From Schlesneria paludicola DSM 18645 (GTDB taxonomy: Bacteria > Planctomycetota > Planctomycetia > Planctomycetales > Planctomycetaceae), in NCBI GenBank assembly GCA_945862235.1, contig CAMAYU010000001.1, positions 1 through 64,000 of the forward strand: a DNA stretch of 64,000 nt, read 5' to 3'. The notes below the pieces were generated by a model that worked only from the letters and a program-made list of their open reading frames with translations, was not told the origin of the DNA and ran no database searches. This document shows positions 29,233-38,369 of the stretch, piece by piece; position 1 is the stretch's first letter, and each line of letters opens with the position of its first letter. The position numbers were made by a program, and so were the translations under genes.

Positions 29233-29505
29233 CGAAGGCGATCACTTTCAAGAAGCAGTTGTGGGGAGAAACTCGCGGCCAACTCCAACAGGAGCAGCCA
29301 GCGGGGCGGGATTGTCGGTGAGACTCGGATACCATGCAAGCGAAGCCATGCGGCTTGCGCTGGCCGTTGCCGATTGATCGCATCCCCGTCGTAAGATGTA
29401 TGCCCCGTCCGTCCGAGTCACTCCCGGTTGAGACGGACGAGGAGTCCAACCTACGGGGAAGTTGTTTCGCGTCGTTCGCCCTGCATTCTCAAACTGAACT
29501 CACAT

Positions 29506-30837
29506 ATGCTCGCCGATACACCTTCATCAACAATATCACGCTCAGACTGGTCAATTCCGAGCGGCGTGACGTATCTCAACCACGGTTCGTTCGGGCCATC
29601 TCCGCGCGTGGTGCAGGAGGTGCGTGAGGAGTGGTCTCGCCGGTTGAATGCCAATCCGATGGAGTTCTTTCTGCGGACGATGGAGCCGGCGCTGGATGAG
29701 GCTGCGGCGCGGTTGGGACAGTTCATCGGAGCCGATGCGCGGGACCTTGTGTTCGTGGAGAACGCGACTGTCGCGATGAATGTCGTCGCGGAATCGTTGC
29801 CACTCGCGCCGGGCGACGAAATCCTGCTGAACGATCACGAGTACGGTGCCGTCTTCCGCATCTGGCGGAGTGTGTGCGAACGGACGGGGGCGAAGATTGT
29901 GTCGCCGACGTTGGGGCGAGCTGAGGTGACGCAGTCGGCGAAGAACGAAGAGCGAAGAATCTCTCACCCTGGCCCTCTCCCCGCAGAGCCGGGGCGAGGG
30001 GACAAGGCGGAGGAACTGAGGCGGTTCACGGATGCGGTGGCCGACATCATCGAGCCGATCCTCGCGGCAATCACTCCGCGCACGAAGTTGATCGTCATCA
30101 GTCATGTCACCTCGCCAACAGGGATCGTGTTTCCGGTGGCCGAGATTTGTCGAGCGGCTCGGGCGCGAGGCATTCCGGTTTGCATCGACGGGCCACACGC
30201 GATTGCCATGTGTGAGGTCGATCTCCGGAAGATCGACTGCGACTTTTATTGTGCCAGCCTGCACAAGTGGCTCAGCGCGCCATTCGGGTCGGGGTTCTTA
30301 TTCGTGCGCCGCAAATGGCAGTCAGCGTTGAAGCCGCATCTCGTCAGTTGGGGCCGCAGTTTGGGAGGTCGCCCCGCACGCTGGCAGGACGATTTGAATT
30401 GGCTCGGCACCCGCGACCCCGCGCCGTTCTTGGCTGTTCCGGCAGCGATTGAGTTCTTGGAACGAGTCGGCCTCGCCACGTTTCGTCAGCAGACGCATGA
30501 CCTCGCACAGTACGCCCGCACACAGTTGGAGCAGACGCTCGGACAAGTCGCAACGATCACCGATTCGATCGACTGGTACGGCTCGATGATCGCAGTGCCG
30601 TTGGTGGAGAACAGGAAGCAGGAGGCGGGGAACGGGAGTCAGGAGTCAGGAAAGAAGACGAAGAAGTCGCCGCCGAATGCTATTCATCCGATCCAGCAAC
30701 AGTTGGCTGAGCAGCATCGCATTGAAATCTTGATCACGGAGTGCCACGGCCAGAAGTATCTGCGCGTCTCGTGTCACCTCTACAACACGCAGGCTGACAT
30801 CGACACGCTGATGGCTGCGCTGAAGACGCTAGTTTGA
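29506..30837 (+). CDS. Class V aminotransferase (isopenicillin N epimerase-like) with repeat-derived insertion
   Basis: 443 aa from MLADTPSSTISRSDW; the upstream 26 residues of the track ORF are unlikely. PLP fold type I: YLNHGSFGPSPRVVQEV, VFVENATVAMNVVAE, VISHVTSPTGIVFPV, IDGPHAIAM and CASLHKWLSAPFGSGFLF, with the Schiff-base lysine in HKW. Two inserts are out of character: SHPGPLPAEPGRGDKAEE (about residue 154), encoded by a CTCACCCTGGCCCTCTCCCC palindrome, and a low-complexity KQEAGNGSQESGKKTKKS (about residue 370). The substrate could be an amino-acid derivative or cysteine. Confidence 0.88.
   Translation: MLADTPSSTISRSDWSIPSGVTYLNHGSFGPSPRVVQEVREEWSRRLNANPMEFFLRTMEPALDEAAARLGQFIGADARDLVFVENATVAMNVVAESLPLAPGDEILLNDHEYGAVFRIWRSVCERTGAKIVSPTLGRAEVTQSAKNEERRISHPGPLPAEPGRGDKAEELRRFTDAVADIIEPILAAITPRTKLIVISHVTSPTGIVFPVAEICRAARARGIPVCIDGPHAIAMCEVDLRKIDCDFYCASLHKWLSAPFGSGFLFVRRKWQSALKPHLVSWGRSLGGRPARWQDDLNWLGTRDPAPFLAVPAAIEFLERVGLATFRQQTHDLAQYARTQLEQTLGQVATITDSIDWYGSMIAVPLVENRKQEAGNGSQESGKKTKKSPPNAIHPIQQQLAEQHRIEILITECHGQKYLRVSCHLYNTQADIDTLMAALKTLV
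29963..30003. repeat. Short palindrome (CTCACCCTGGCCCTCTCCCC) inside an aminotransferase gene
   Basis: CCCTCTCCCCG and CGGGGCGAGGG surround a short loop. A near-identical copy lies at 63622 inside the dehydratase gene. Both are in frame and stop-free. Confidence 0.85.
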
Positions 30838-30917
30838 AACGTGTCACGCAAAAAGGTGCGGCGAACGGAATGAAAGGTCTTGCCGTTCCTACCTCTTCAT
30901 CAGCGAAACGAGCGGTC

Positions 30918-32018
30918 TCAGAACAGCGTCAGTTGTCCTGAGACCGGTCTCGGGGGCGTGAAGTGTTCTGAGCTGAGCGGCGGCAGTTGTTGGTCGAGGC
31001 CGTGCTTGCGGGCGAAGACGCGAAACGTCTGCCGGATTTGATCGGCCATTTCACCGGTGCCGCGCATCCGTTCGCCGTAGTTCGTGCTGTTGAGTTTGCC
31101 GTCACGCACCGATTCGATCAGCCCGACGACGCGGTCTCGTTTGAGTGGCTCTTCCCGTTCGAGCCATTCGAGGAAGACCGACTTCACCGCGTGTGGCAAC
31201 CGCAGCATCGTATAGGCCGCGTGTTTGGCTCCCGCTTGAGCGGCGGCTTCGAGCAGCGCGGGGACTTCGCTGTCGTTCAGGCCGGGGATGATCGGGGCCG
31301 TCATCACGCGGACGGGAATTCCCGCGTCGGTCAGTTCGCGGATCGCACGCAGCCGCGCGGTGGGCGAACTCGTGCGCGGTTCGAGCCGTCGCGCCAGTTT
31401 CGCGTCGAGTGTCGTGAGGCTGATGTTGACCTGAGTGCCGTTCCATTCGGCCATCTGTCGCAGCAGGTCGATGTCGCGCACGACGAGCGCGTTCTTCGTG
31501 ATGAGCGACACGGGCTGACGAGCTTCCGCACAGACTTCGAGGCACTGGCGCGTCAGCTCGAACTTCCGTTCGCACGGCTGATAGCAGTCGGTGACGCCCG
31601 AGAAAATGATCCGCTCGCCCCGCCACGCATCGCGCGACAACCACTCGCGCAGCAGTCGCGGTGCGGCGAGCTTCACGAAAATCTTCGCTTCAAAGTCGAT
31701 CCCCGCATTCAGCCCGAGGTACTCGTGATACGGCCTTGCGTAGCAGTACGAGCAGCCGTGTTCGCAGCCTCGATATGCATTGATGCTGTAGCGAAACGGG
31801 ATGTCGGGGCTGTCGTTCTCACTGATGATGCTCTGCGAGTCATCGAGGAAGAACTCGGTGCGGACTCGCTGCAACTCGCCGAGGAACTCGGGATCGTGCT
31901 CGAAGTCGGCGTAGTCGGGGATCGAGTGCGTCGCGGCAAACCGATTCGGTGGCTCGATGGCGGTACCGCGACCATGCAAGACGGGGTGGAGACTGAGAGT
32001 ACTTTCTTTCTCTGCCAC
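30918..32018 (-). CDS. PA0069-type radical SAM protein (spore-photolyase-like)
   Basis: 366 aa from a GTG start chosen because it has a very good ribosome-binding site (GGAGGATCAC before GTG); the track's 407-aa version starts further upstream without one. Radical SAM cluster CEHGCSYCYARPYHEYLG (CxxxCxxC), preceded by the RGTAIEPPNRF and YSINAYRG segments typical of PA0069/SplB-like proteins. Other conserved parts: VTDCYQPCERKFELTR and SLTTLDAKLARRLEPRTSSP. The function of the family is not established; a nucleic-acid repair-type reaction is guessed from SplB similarity. Confidence 0.92.
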   Translation of the reverse strand: MAEKESTLSLHPVLHGRGTAIEPPNRFAATHSIPDYADFEHDPEFLGELQRVRTEFFLDDSQSIISENDSPDIPFRYSINAYRGCEHGCSYCYARPYHEYLGLNAGIDFEAKIFVKLAAPRLLREWLSRDAWRGERIIFSGVTDCYQPCERKFELTRQCLEVCAEARQPVSLITKNALVVRDIDLLRQMAEWNGTQVNISLTTLDAKLARRLEPRTSSPTARLRAIRELTDAGIPVRVMTAPIIPGLNDSEVPALLEAAAQAGAKHAAYTMLRLPHAVKSVFLEWLEREEPLKRDRVVGLIESVRDGKLNSTNYGERMRGTGEMADQIRQTFRVFARKHGLDQQLPPLSSEHFTPPRPVSGQLTLF

Positions 32019-32166
32019 GTGATCCTCCGTGAATGGGCAAGAGCCTTCCGCCGGGGCACGAATGAAGACGAACGCGAGAGGAAGCGATTTGTTCACTTCG
32101 CCGCCTTCTGACCAACAGTGCCTACGCCCGTCCTCGCTCACGCTTCGGTGTTGAGAGACGACCGCA

Positions 32167-33651
32167 TCAGTACGCGCGGCGTTGGCGCGACGACGGGATG
32201 TCGAGTGCCTGGCGGTACTTCGTCACCGTGCGGCGGGCGAGGTTGTAGCCGTGCTTGGCCAGCTCTAACACGAGTGCGTCGTCGCTCATCGGATCGTTTT
32301 TGTCTTCTTGGCCGACGATCTCTTTGAGCTTGATGCGGATGATGTCCCACGCCACGTCTTCGCCGGTTTCAGTCTTGGTTCCGCCGCCGAAGAATCGTTT
32401 GAGCGGATAGAGACCGCGTGGCGTCTGAATCCATTTGTCATCGACCGCACGCGAAACTGTGGTGACGTGGACTTTGACCACGTCGGCGATCTCCTGCATC
32501 TTCAGCGGGGTGATCGCATTGGGGCCGTCCTCAAGGAATCCGTTCTGACGATCGACGATGGCCTGTGCCACTCGCTTCACCGTGCCGTGTCGCTGTTCGA
32601 TGCTCTCGATCAGCCATTTGGCCGAGTCGATCTTGCGCTTGATGTACTCCTTCGTCTTGGCATCAACGCCGTTGCGGAGCATCTCTTGGTAGCGTTTGCT
32701 GATTCGCAGACGAGGCGTGTACTCATCTTCCAACCGTACCACCCACGCTCCCTTCGCGTCCCGTTCAACGAAGACATCCGGCTTCACGGCTTGAGCCGGC
32801 CGGGCCTCGAAGCCCTTTCCCGGAAACGGATTCAAATGCTTCAATTCTTCGTGAGCTTCCTTGATCAGCGCGATCGAATATCCGGTCTTGCGCTCGATCA
32901 GCGGCAGGCGGTTTTGGGCCAGGTCTTCCAGATGCGACGTGATCAGCGTCACGACGACATCGCGGTGAGGCATCTCGTCCGTGACTTGGAGCAACAGGCA
33001 TTCGCGGAAATCTTTCGCGGCACATCCGACGGGATCGAGCCGCTGAATCAGACGCAGCGCCATTTGGGCGTCCATCTCAGAAATCTGTTTCCCGTAGAAC
33101 TGCATCAATTCCGGCAACGGGGACGGTAGCCGACTGTCCAACGTGAGGTTTTGAATCACGTACTCGCCGAACTCTCGCACTTCATGCGGCACGCTATAGA
33201 AGCCGAACTGGTCTAGCAGATATTCGTGAAGCGATTGAGGTCGTTCGGTGATGCTCGAAATCAGATCGTTCTGCCGATCAGCATCGTCCTCCATCCGGTT
33301 TGACGACGGCTTGCTGCCGGAGGTGTAGTTGTCCTCGGGCCAGTCCTGCGACATCTCCAACAGCCGCTCGAAATCGGCTTCGTTGTTGTGTTCGGAGTCC
33401 ACTTGCAAGGTTTGTTCACCGAGACTCTTCTCGGCCGCAGTCTCTTTGGCTTCGTCGCGATTGTGCTGGGTCTCCGGAGCGTCGGGGTCGGCCTGTCGCA
33501 TGATTAGGCAGACGTTTTCGGCCAACTCTTGCTCGATCCGCTCTTCCAACTCCATGACCGGCAGTTGAAGAATCTCCATCGACATGATCATGCGCGGAGC
33601 CAGCTTCATCTGCTGGCTCATGCGCATCTGTTGAGAAAAATTCATCTGCAT
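32167..33651 (-). CDS. rpoN: RNA polymerase sigma-54 factor
   Basis: 494 aa. Region I is glutamine-rich and starts [20 protein letters not shown], then [19 protein letters not shown]. The acidic region II follows ([13 protein letters not shown]). The core-binding and HTH parts are clear ([40 protein letters not shown]). The C-terminal RpoN box is [18 protein letters not shown] (canonical ARRTVAKYRE). It recognises -24/-12 promoters and needs an AAA activator, none of which is in the window. Confidence 0.97.
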   Translation of the reverse strand: MQMNFSQQMRMSQQMKLAPRMIMSMEILQLPVMELEERIEQELAENVCLIMRQADPDAPETQHNRDEAKETAAEKSLGEQTLQVDSEHNNEADFERLLEMSQDWPEDNYTSGSKPSSNRMEDDADRQNDLISSITERPQSLHEYLLDQFGFYSVPHEVREFGEYVIQNLTLDSRLPSPLPELMQFYGKQISEMDAQMALRLIQRLDPVGCAAKDFRECLLLQVTDEMPHRDVVVTLITSHLEDLAQNRLPLIERKTGYSIALIKEAHEELKHLNPFPGKGFEARPAQAVKPDVFVERDAKGAWVVRLEDEYTPRLRISKRYQEMLRNGVDAKTKEYIKRKIDSAKWLIESIEQRHGTVKRVAQAIVDRQNGFLEDGPNAITPLKMQEIADVVKVHVTTVSRAVDDKWIQTPRGLYPLKRFFGGGTKTETGEDVAWDIIRIKLKEIVGQEDKNDPMSDDALVLELAKHGYNLARRTVTKYRQALDIPSSRQRRAY

Positions 33652-33820
33652 TTTGGATTGCCGCGATCCGTCACCGAGGGGTGTTGGGTCGATTCAAAGT
33701 CGGACAGTCAGTAAATCAATTACTCAGCCTGTAGCAGGCCAGCCAGAACGTAGGGCGCGCGTCTCACTTACCCGTTTTCTAATTGCAAACGCGGGCAAGC
33801 GAGACACTTACCCTGCGAGT

Positions 33821-34444
33821 TTAAAAGGCTTGTCGCCCTCGGAGGGCATCGGCCAGCATTTCTCGGTTGGCGAACTCTAGCACACTTCCCGACGCGATCC
33901 CGCGAGCGAGTCGCGTGATTTTCACATTGTCGTTGGCCAGCAGATTAGAAATGTAAAGCGCGGTGCCATCTCCTTCCAAGGTCGGATTCGTGGCCATGAC
34001 AATTTCTCGCACTCCTTGGGAACGCACGCGGCGGACGAGCGCGTCGATGGTGAGATCGTCTGGGCCGACTCCGTTCAGCGGTGAGATGCGTCCTCCCAAA
34101 ACGTGATACAGGCCGGAAAATATGCCTGCGGCTTCGAGTGCCAACAGGTCACGAGGTTGTTCGACCACGCAGACCGATTGCGGTTCACGGCGCGAGTCTC
34201 GGCAGATGTCACAGCGGTCTTGTTCGGTCAAATTGAAACAGACCGAGCAGGGGCGGACTCGAGTCTTCACCACGCGAATGGCATCGGCCAGTGAGTTCGC
34301 TTCTTCAATCGGGCACGCGAGCAAATGGTTCGCAAGTCGTTCCGCCGATTTGCGGCCGATTCCCGGTAGAGTTGCCAGCCGGTCAATCAAATTACCGACC
34401 GCACTCCCGAAAGGGTGGCGAGTCGTTTCCTCAAAGCGTGGCAT
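33821..34444 (-). CDS. recR: Recombination protein RecR
   Basis: 207 aa from [17 protein letters not shown]; the track version adds 30 residues translated from the tandem repeat at 34471 and is rejected. N-terminal Hh[22 protein letters not shown]4 zinc finger [16 protein letters not shown], and Toprim domain beginning [17 protein letters not shown]. RecR works with RecO/RecF to load RecA at gaps. It is the third gene in the SRP RNA-dnaX-ybaB-recR order. Confidence 0.97.
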   Translation of the reverse strand: MPRFEETTRHPFGSAVGNLIDRLATLPGIGRKSAERLANHLLACPIEEANSLADAIRVVKTRVRPCSVCFNLTEQDRCDICRDSRREPQSVCVVEQPRDLLALEAAGIFSGLYHVLGGRISPLNGVGPDDLTIDALVRRVRSQGVREIVMATNPTLEGDGTALYISNLLANDNVKITRLARGIASGSVLEFANREMLADALRGRQAF

Positions 34445-34470
34445 CCGTGTGTTCCTCTCTCGTGGCCGCA

Positions 34471-34544
34471 GTTCCATCCGCTTCCGACAGTTCCATCCGC
34501 TTCCGACGGTTCCATCCGCTTCCGACGGTTCCATCCGCTTCCGA
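34471..34544. repeat. 19-bp tandem repeat, about four copies
   Basis: GTTCCATCCGCTTCCGACR repeated three full times plus one 17-base copy between ybaB and recR. The units are contiguous with no spacers, so it is not a CRISPR array. Confidence 0.9.
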
Positions 34545-34552
34545 ATTGTCCG

Positions 34553-34909
34553 TCAGGTTCGCCCCAACCCCATTCCCGCCAGCGCATCTCCCAAACCGGG
34601 GATGTTGATTCCACCTGTCAGTTGCTGCATTGCATTCATCTGTGTTTCGCGAATCTTTTCGAGGGCTTGGTTTGTCGCGGAGCAGATGAGTTCTTCGAGC
34701 AGCGCACGGTCTCCCGACTGCATCAGTGCCGAGTCGATCCGACAACTCAGGACTTTCATCTGGCCGTTCACTTCGACTGTAACCATCCCGCCGCCCGCCT
34801 GGCCCTCGCTGCGGAGGTTCGCCATGCGGTCTTTCATTTCCTGAACCTTGCCGCTCATTCCCTGAGCTTGCTTCATCAGTGAAGCCATTGCCGACAGTTC
34901 TTTGAACAT
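34553..34909 (-). CDS. ybaB: YbaB/EbfC family nucleoid-associated protein
   Basis: 118 aa. Typical sequence MKQAQGMSGKVQEMKDRMAN, GGGMVTVEVNGQMKVLSCRI and LLEELICSATNQALEKIRE. The family forms small DNA-binding dimers. Its start is 5 bases from the dnaX stop, so dnaX and ybaB are co-transcribed. The C-terminal GINIPGLGDALAGMGLG is a flexible tail. Confidence 0.96.
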   Translation of the reverse strand: MFKELSAMASLMKQAQGMSGKVQEMKDRMANLRSEGQAGGGMVTVEVNGQMKVLSCRIDSALMQSGDRALLEELICSATNQALEKIRETQMNAMQQLTGGINIPGLGDALAGMGLGRT

Positions 34910-34914
34910 GTTCG

Positions 34915-36801
34915 TCAGTCCTCTCGCGTCGGTTCCACTTCGCCATCAGAGATCGGTTCAGCCGCCATCTGTTGAACCCGCCAGCCCTTCACGCCGAACA
35001 GTGCCATGACCGATTGAACATAGACATCGTCGGGAGCCTCGACGAATCCATTGCGAGGCCGATTGGCCCCCGCTTCGTGGGCGACTTTTGGATTGAGATT
35101 GGTGGCTCCCTGTTTCGCAACTGCAACCGCCGGAGCCTCCAGCGCGACAGCCTCCGTTTTGAACCGAACTACCGTCGGCTGGCCGACCAGTTCCGAGACG
35201 ATTCGCTCCAATTGAGCGGTCACTTCAGGACGGTCGCAGCCCCTTCGGTCGAGATCATAGTTTGCGGCGAACGAAAACTCCAAGATGTTTGGCTCGGCGA
35301 TTGCAGTCGCGGCCACTCGACGCAGGGATGCACTGGTCGTGTCGGTCGTTCTGGCGATGACGGCGGAGTGCAACTCTTGCTCACAGCCCGGTTTCCACTC
35401 GATGAACGGTGGCTGGGAGACGCTCTCCGCTGTCGGTTCTGCGACGGGACTTAGTGGCGGGGTCGGCTCGGGCAGAGGCTCACCCACGACCTCTACGTCA
35501 TTTTTTTTTTCGGAGCCGACTGCGGAACGGGAATCAACTGTTGGCTCTGAACTGAGTGTCCTCGATCCCGGATTGGTGGAAGGTGCAGGCGACCGGGCTG
35601 GAGCCGCCAGTCTCGCGGGAACCGATGAACTCGTTGTTGCTACGCCTGAAATTGACACCGGCTGCCCAGACTTCAACGCCGCGATTAAATGGTCGAGTTG
35701 ATCGAGATCCTCCAGAAGCGAGACTCGCACGAGAGCCAGCTCGGCCAACGCTCGACCGTATGTCACACGCTGCATCCGAGCCTTGGTCTCCGCCAGAATC
35801 TGCATCGCGGCGACGATCGTCTGCAATCCCCAACGGCCCGCCTGTTCTTGCAGCTTGCCACGCTGATCGGTTCCGACGCTGAGCAGCGAAGCTTCAGTGG
35901 CACCGCACGCCGTAACCATCAGATCGCGGAAGTAGCTAATTAGCTGATCGGTGAACGCTTCCAACTGCACGCCCTCGCGCAACGCCGCGTCGAGCAACTC
36001 CAACGCGGTCGAGCGGTCTCGCGCGATGAGGGCTTCGACTAAGTCAATCAGCCGGTCATCAGGAGCCGTTCCCAACAAGCGATGCACGTCGGCGTCAGTG
36101 ATGTGCTCAGAACCGAATGCCAGCAGTTGGTCGAACAACGACTGGCTGTCTCGCATCGAACCGGCCGCACGTCGCGCGACCAATTCCACAGCAGCGGGAT
36201 CGACCTGGAAGCCTTCCGCCAATGCCAACTGACTCAGCCGCAGCGAGATGTTGTCGATTGAAATCGTGCCGAAATCGAATCGCTGGCAGCGCGAGAGGAT
36301 TGTGTCGGGAACCTTGTTCGGCTCGGTCGTGCAGAACACGAACTTCACCAGCGGCGGCGGCTCTTCCAGCGTCTTCAGGAGCGCGTTGAACGCCTCCTTC
36401 GTGAGCATGTGAACTTCGTCGATGATGTAGACTTTGTACTTCGATCGCATCGACTTCACGCCGACGTTGGCACGTAGCGATCGGATGTCGTCGATCCCTC
36501 GGTTGGACGCACCGTCGATCTCGGAGACATCAACATCGTTCCCGGCGGCGATCCCGAGGCACTGCTCGCACCCGTTGCACGGCACGCCCTCTTTGAGATT
36601 CGGGCAGTTCAATGCCTTGGCGAAGATGCGTGCCATCGAGGTCTTGCCGACACCGCGTGCCCCGGTGAAGAGGTACGCATGAGCAACGCGGCCCTCTTGA
36701 ATCGCGTTCCGCAGCGTCTGAGAAATCCGATCCTGCCCGACGACCTCAGTAAACGTTTGAGGTCGAAACCGTCGAGCCAGCACGGTGTACTGAGCATCCA
36801 T
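34915..36801 (-). CDS. dnaX: DNA polymerase III subunit tau (and probably gamma)
   Basis: 628 aa clamp-loader ATPase. Start [20 protein letters not shown]; Walker [15 protein letters not shown] near residue 47; zinc module [16 protein letters not shown]; Walker [24 protein letters not shown] arginine finger at LSRCQRFDF. The domain III core ends near residue 360 and a Pro/Ser-rich linker follows. At codons 431-434 the message has GAAAAAAAAAATGAC (A10): in frame this encodes EKKND, while a -1 slip reads K then TGA. This would give a roughly 434-residue gamma-like product, close to the 431-residue gamma of E. coli. Confidence 0.97.
   Translation of the reverse strand: MDAQYTVLARRFRPQTFTEVVGQDRISQTLRNAIQEGRVAHAYLFTGARGVGKTSMARIFAKALNCPNLKEGVPCNGCEQCLGIAAGNDVDVSEIDGASNRGIDDIRSLRANVGVKSMRSKYKVYIIDEVHMLTKEAFNALLKTLEEPPPLVKFVFCTTEPNKVPDTILSRCQRFDFGTISIDNISLRLSQLALAEGFQVDPAAVELVARRAAGSMRDSQSLFDQLLAFGSEHITDADVHRLLGTAPDDRLIDLVEALIARDRSTALELLDAALREGVQLEAFTDQLISYFRDLMVTACGATEASLLSVGTDQRGKLQEQAGRWGLQTIVAAMQILAETKARMQRVTYGRALAELALVRVSLLEDLDQLDHLIAALKSGQPVSISGVATTSSSVPARLAAPARSPAPSTNPGSRTLSSEPTVDSRSAVGSEKKNDVEVVGEPLPEPTPPLSPVAEPTAESVSQPPFIEWKPGCEQELHSAVIARTTDTTSASLRRVAATAIAEPNILEFSFAANYDLDRRGCDRPEVTAQLERIVSELVGQPTVVRFKTEAVALEAPAVAVAKQGATNLNPKVAHEAGANRPRNGFVEAPDDVYVQSVMALFGVKGWRVQQMAAEPISDGEVEPTRED
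35499..35511 (-). promoter_or_regulatory. dnaX: Likely dnaX slippage site (A10)
   Basis: Ten T residues on the plus strand (35501-35510) are ten A in the dnaX message. The zero-frame codons are GAA AAA AAA AAT GAC. One additional A, or a -1 ribosomal shift, creates AAA TGA and stops at once. E. coli uses A AAA AAG and Thermus an A9 run for the same purpose. Confidence 0.75.
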
Positions 36802-36874
36802 CGTTGTCGCCTTGTTTGCCTAGTGATTCGTTCGCCCGTGAAGGCGAATGGCAGAAATGGTCTGGCTGCCGATC

Positions 36875-36935
36875 GAAGCCTGACGCGCAAGTGAAGGACC
36901 GTTATCAAGAGTTCTTCGCTTGCGCGTCAGGCTTC
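36875..36935. repeat. Palindrome GAAGCCTGACGCGCAAG, copy 1
   Basis: Arms GAAGCCTGACGCGCAAG and CTTGCGCGTCAGGCTTC about 27 bases apart. It lies between the SRP RNA terminator and dnaX. A second copy lies at 61614. Confidence 0.88.
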
Positions 36936-36952
36936 AGTGCGAGGCAGATATG

Positions 36953-36992
36953 AAAACAGGCTGGTTGCCCCGAAGTGCAACCAGCCTGTTTT
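36953..36992 (-). terminator. Intrinsic terminator of the SRP RNA
   Basis: AACAGGCTGGTTGC and GCAACCAGCCTGTT make a perfect 14-bp stem with an 8-base loop; on the minus strand it is followed by TTTT. It lies 19 bases beyond the SRP RNA end. This suggests dnaX has its own promoter in the 36802-36952 gap. Confidence 0.88.
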
Positions 36993-37011
36993 ATTGCCCA
37001 AGGAACGGAAT

Positions 37012-37102
37012 GCCACCCCTTCCACACCCGAAATCTGATGCTTAGGGCTGCTCCGATTAAGGCCTGACCCGGTTCACACGACCCCGCCGCAGAAGGGGCA
37101 GC
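37012..37102 (-). ncRNA. ffs: Signal recognition particle RNA (small bacterial type)
   Basis: On the minus strand the conserved core reads GAACCGGGTCAGGCCTTAAT then CGGAGCAGCC, with the universal GTCAGG and AGCAG internal-loop strands of helix 8. The ends GCTGCCCCTTC and GGAAGGGGTGGC pair almost perfectly, giving a roughly 91-nt hairpin. Synteny supports the call: SRP RNA-dnaX-ybaB-recR is the Bacillus order. The apical loop is odd: instead of CC-GGAA-GG it has CC-TTAATC-GG. Confidence 0.92.
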
Positions 37103-37902
37103 TTTTCATCCCCCGAGCAAGTCGCGGCCAGTATGAGTATCGACTGCCAGAAGTCAAGCTAACGGAGAGATGTGTTGATGACGGCCAACTCAATAGCCAA
37201 GTCCAATGGCAGGTCCGAAATGTCCTTCAATCACTTTCCATCGACCATGATGGCAAAGCCTGTCGAAGGCGTCTTGAAGCCCCAACTCATCCAACGTGGC
37301 TTGCAACTCGTACAACGCGACGTGGTACACGCAATCAATGTCGCAGGTCCTCTGAGGTGCTTTCGATTTCACGGACAGTCCAACAGCGTATTCTGGACGA
37401 TCCAGAAAGGGGCCTAGGGGGGGCACGGAAAGCGGTTCAGAAAACGAAGCCGTTAGGTCTGTCGTTCACGGAGGAGTTCCAGCGCGAGGCCGTCGCGATG
37501 TTGTTGGATGGGCACTCGGCACCTGCGGTGGCGGAGCGGTTTGGGGTTGTCCAACCCCGGTCTAGTGTACGCTGCGGACCAAACAGGGCCGTAAGAGGCA
37601 CCAGAAACGAAAGGGACAAGTCGAGCCAGCCTTGTCTTCGGTCAACAAATCCAGCGATCAAATCAAGCAAGCGGACGGTTTCCGCCAATTCGCCATGGCA
37701 GGCATCCATAAAATGCAACCCGAATGGCAACTCGCCTGCCTGACTGACTGACTCACAACCTGCTCAAACTCTGGTGAGCCGCCCCTGCCTGACCGGCTAC
37801 TGTCCCTTATCCAACGGGCTACCGCCTCACCGAAACGCCAGTCAACACTCGCCTGCCGCAGTTATCAAGAAAGCCTGCTAGACGTTGGCGTGAATTGAAA
37901 AG
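37103..37902. other. Gene-poor stretch with mobile-element debris
   Basis: About 800 bases between the SRP RNA and the island end. It has short open frames on both strands (78 aa minus, 81 aa plus at 37172-37426) with no recognisable family, and an IS3-type transposase fragment at 37432. I see no complete gene. The closeness to the tRNA-Arg att site suggests leftovers of earlier insertions. Confidence 0.6.
37432..37556 (+). pseudogene. IS3-family transposase OrfA fragment
   Basis: Translates as KPLGLSFTEEFQREAVAMLL then DGHSAPAVAERFGV, the N-terminal helix-turn-helix of IS3/IS911-type OrfA (typically K..YTEEFKREAV..L). It stops matching after 35-40 residues. There is no OrfB and no visible inverted ends. 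Confidence 0.75.
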
Positions 37903-37923
37903 TGCCCCCGGCAGGAGTCGAAC
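37903..37923. repeat. Distal att repeat of the tRNA-Arg element
   Basis: Identical over 21 bases to the 3' end of the tRNA-Arg gene (45103-45123). The rest of the tRNA is not present here, as expected for the far end of an element inserted in a tRNA 3' end. Confidence 0.92.
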
Positions 37924-38111
37924 AGCCTGCGATTTCCAACTCGGAATCAGGTTTCGACGTGGCAGGCGGCACAGATTCCGGCACAGTTGGCGCACGGGAT
38001 GCCGGTTTGGACCGGCTCGCCGAACTCTGGCCGATGCTGTCCGAACTGGACAGGGCGGCGTTTCTGGCACATGCCGAGCGTCTGGCCGTGCTTCGTTGCA
38101 ATTCGTTGTGA
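37923..38111 (+). pseudogene. Detached integrase C-terminal tail
   Basis: From the att repeat the frame CCC CCG GCA GGA GTC GAA continues as QPAISNSESGFDVAGG... and ends LDRLAELWPMLSELDRAAFL then AHAERLAVLRCNSL, then TGA. The last 30 residues look like a real amphipathic helix, not random translation. There is no upstream gene in this frame. The integrase at 43839 enters its att copy in exactly the same frame. Circularisation would fuse them into an integrase of about 490 aa. So this is better seen as the episomal-form 3' end of int than as an independent gene. Confidence 0.7.
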
Positions 38112-38369
38112 ACGGTGATCCGAAGAGTCATCGGACCTGACGCCGACGCCCGAGACGCGAAGCCAAGTGGGGCCGCTCGCATTTGGCTTTCGGACAATGG
38201 GCCGGAGCCAGTCACCAAATACCACGAACGGCTGGTCGATTGATTGACTCCCCGATCCCGAGATCAACGTCGCGGCATCGGCTGCGATGTTGGGCCGCTC
38301 GTCGTGCGCTGTCTCTCTTGAGCATCAGAGAAGCCGCGTGCAACAACAGGCGACTTCGTCGTCTTCAAG

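Noticed and set aside
27997-29394. 465-aa plus-strand ORF
   Set aside because: Antisense to apgM, which has all its metal-binding motifs; the plus-strand product is low-complexity shadow.
30987-32111. 374-aa plus-strand ORF
   Set aside because: Antisense to the PA0069-type radical SAM gene with its CxxxCxxC cluster.
34445-34534. 30-residue N-terminal extension of RecR ([20 protein letters not shown])
   Set aside because: Encoded by the 19-bp tandem repeat; RecR proteins begin close to the HhH domain and 207 aa is the normal size.
34471-34544. Possible CRISPR array
   Set aside because: Units are contiguous 19-mers without unique spacers and there are no cas genes.
37902-38111. Independent 69-aa gene starting at GTG 37902
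   Set aside because: The start lies in the att repeat with no ribosome-binding site; it is better explained as the detached integrase tail.
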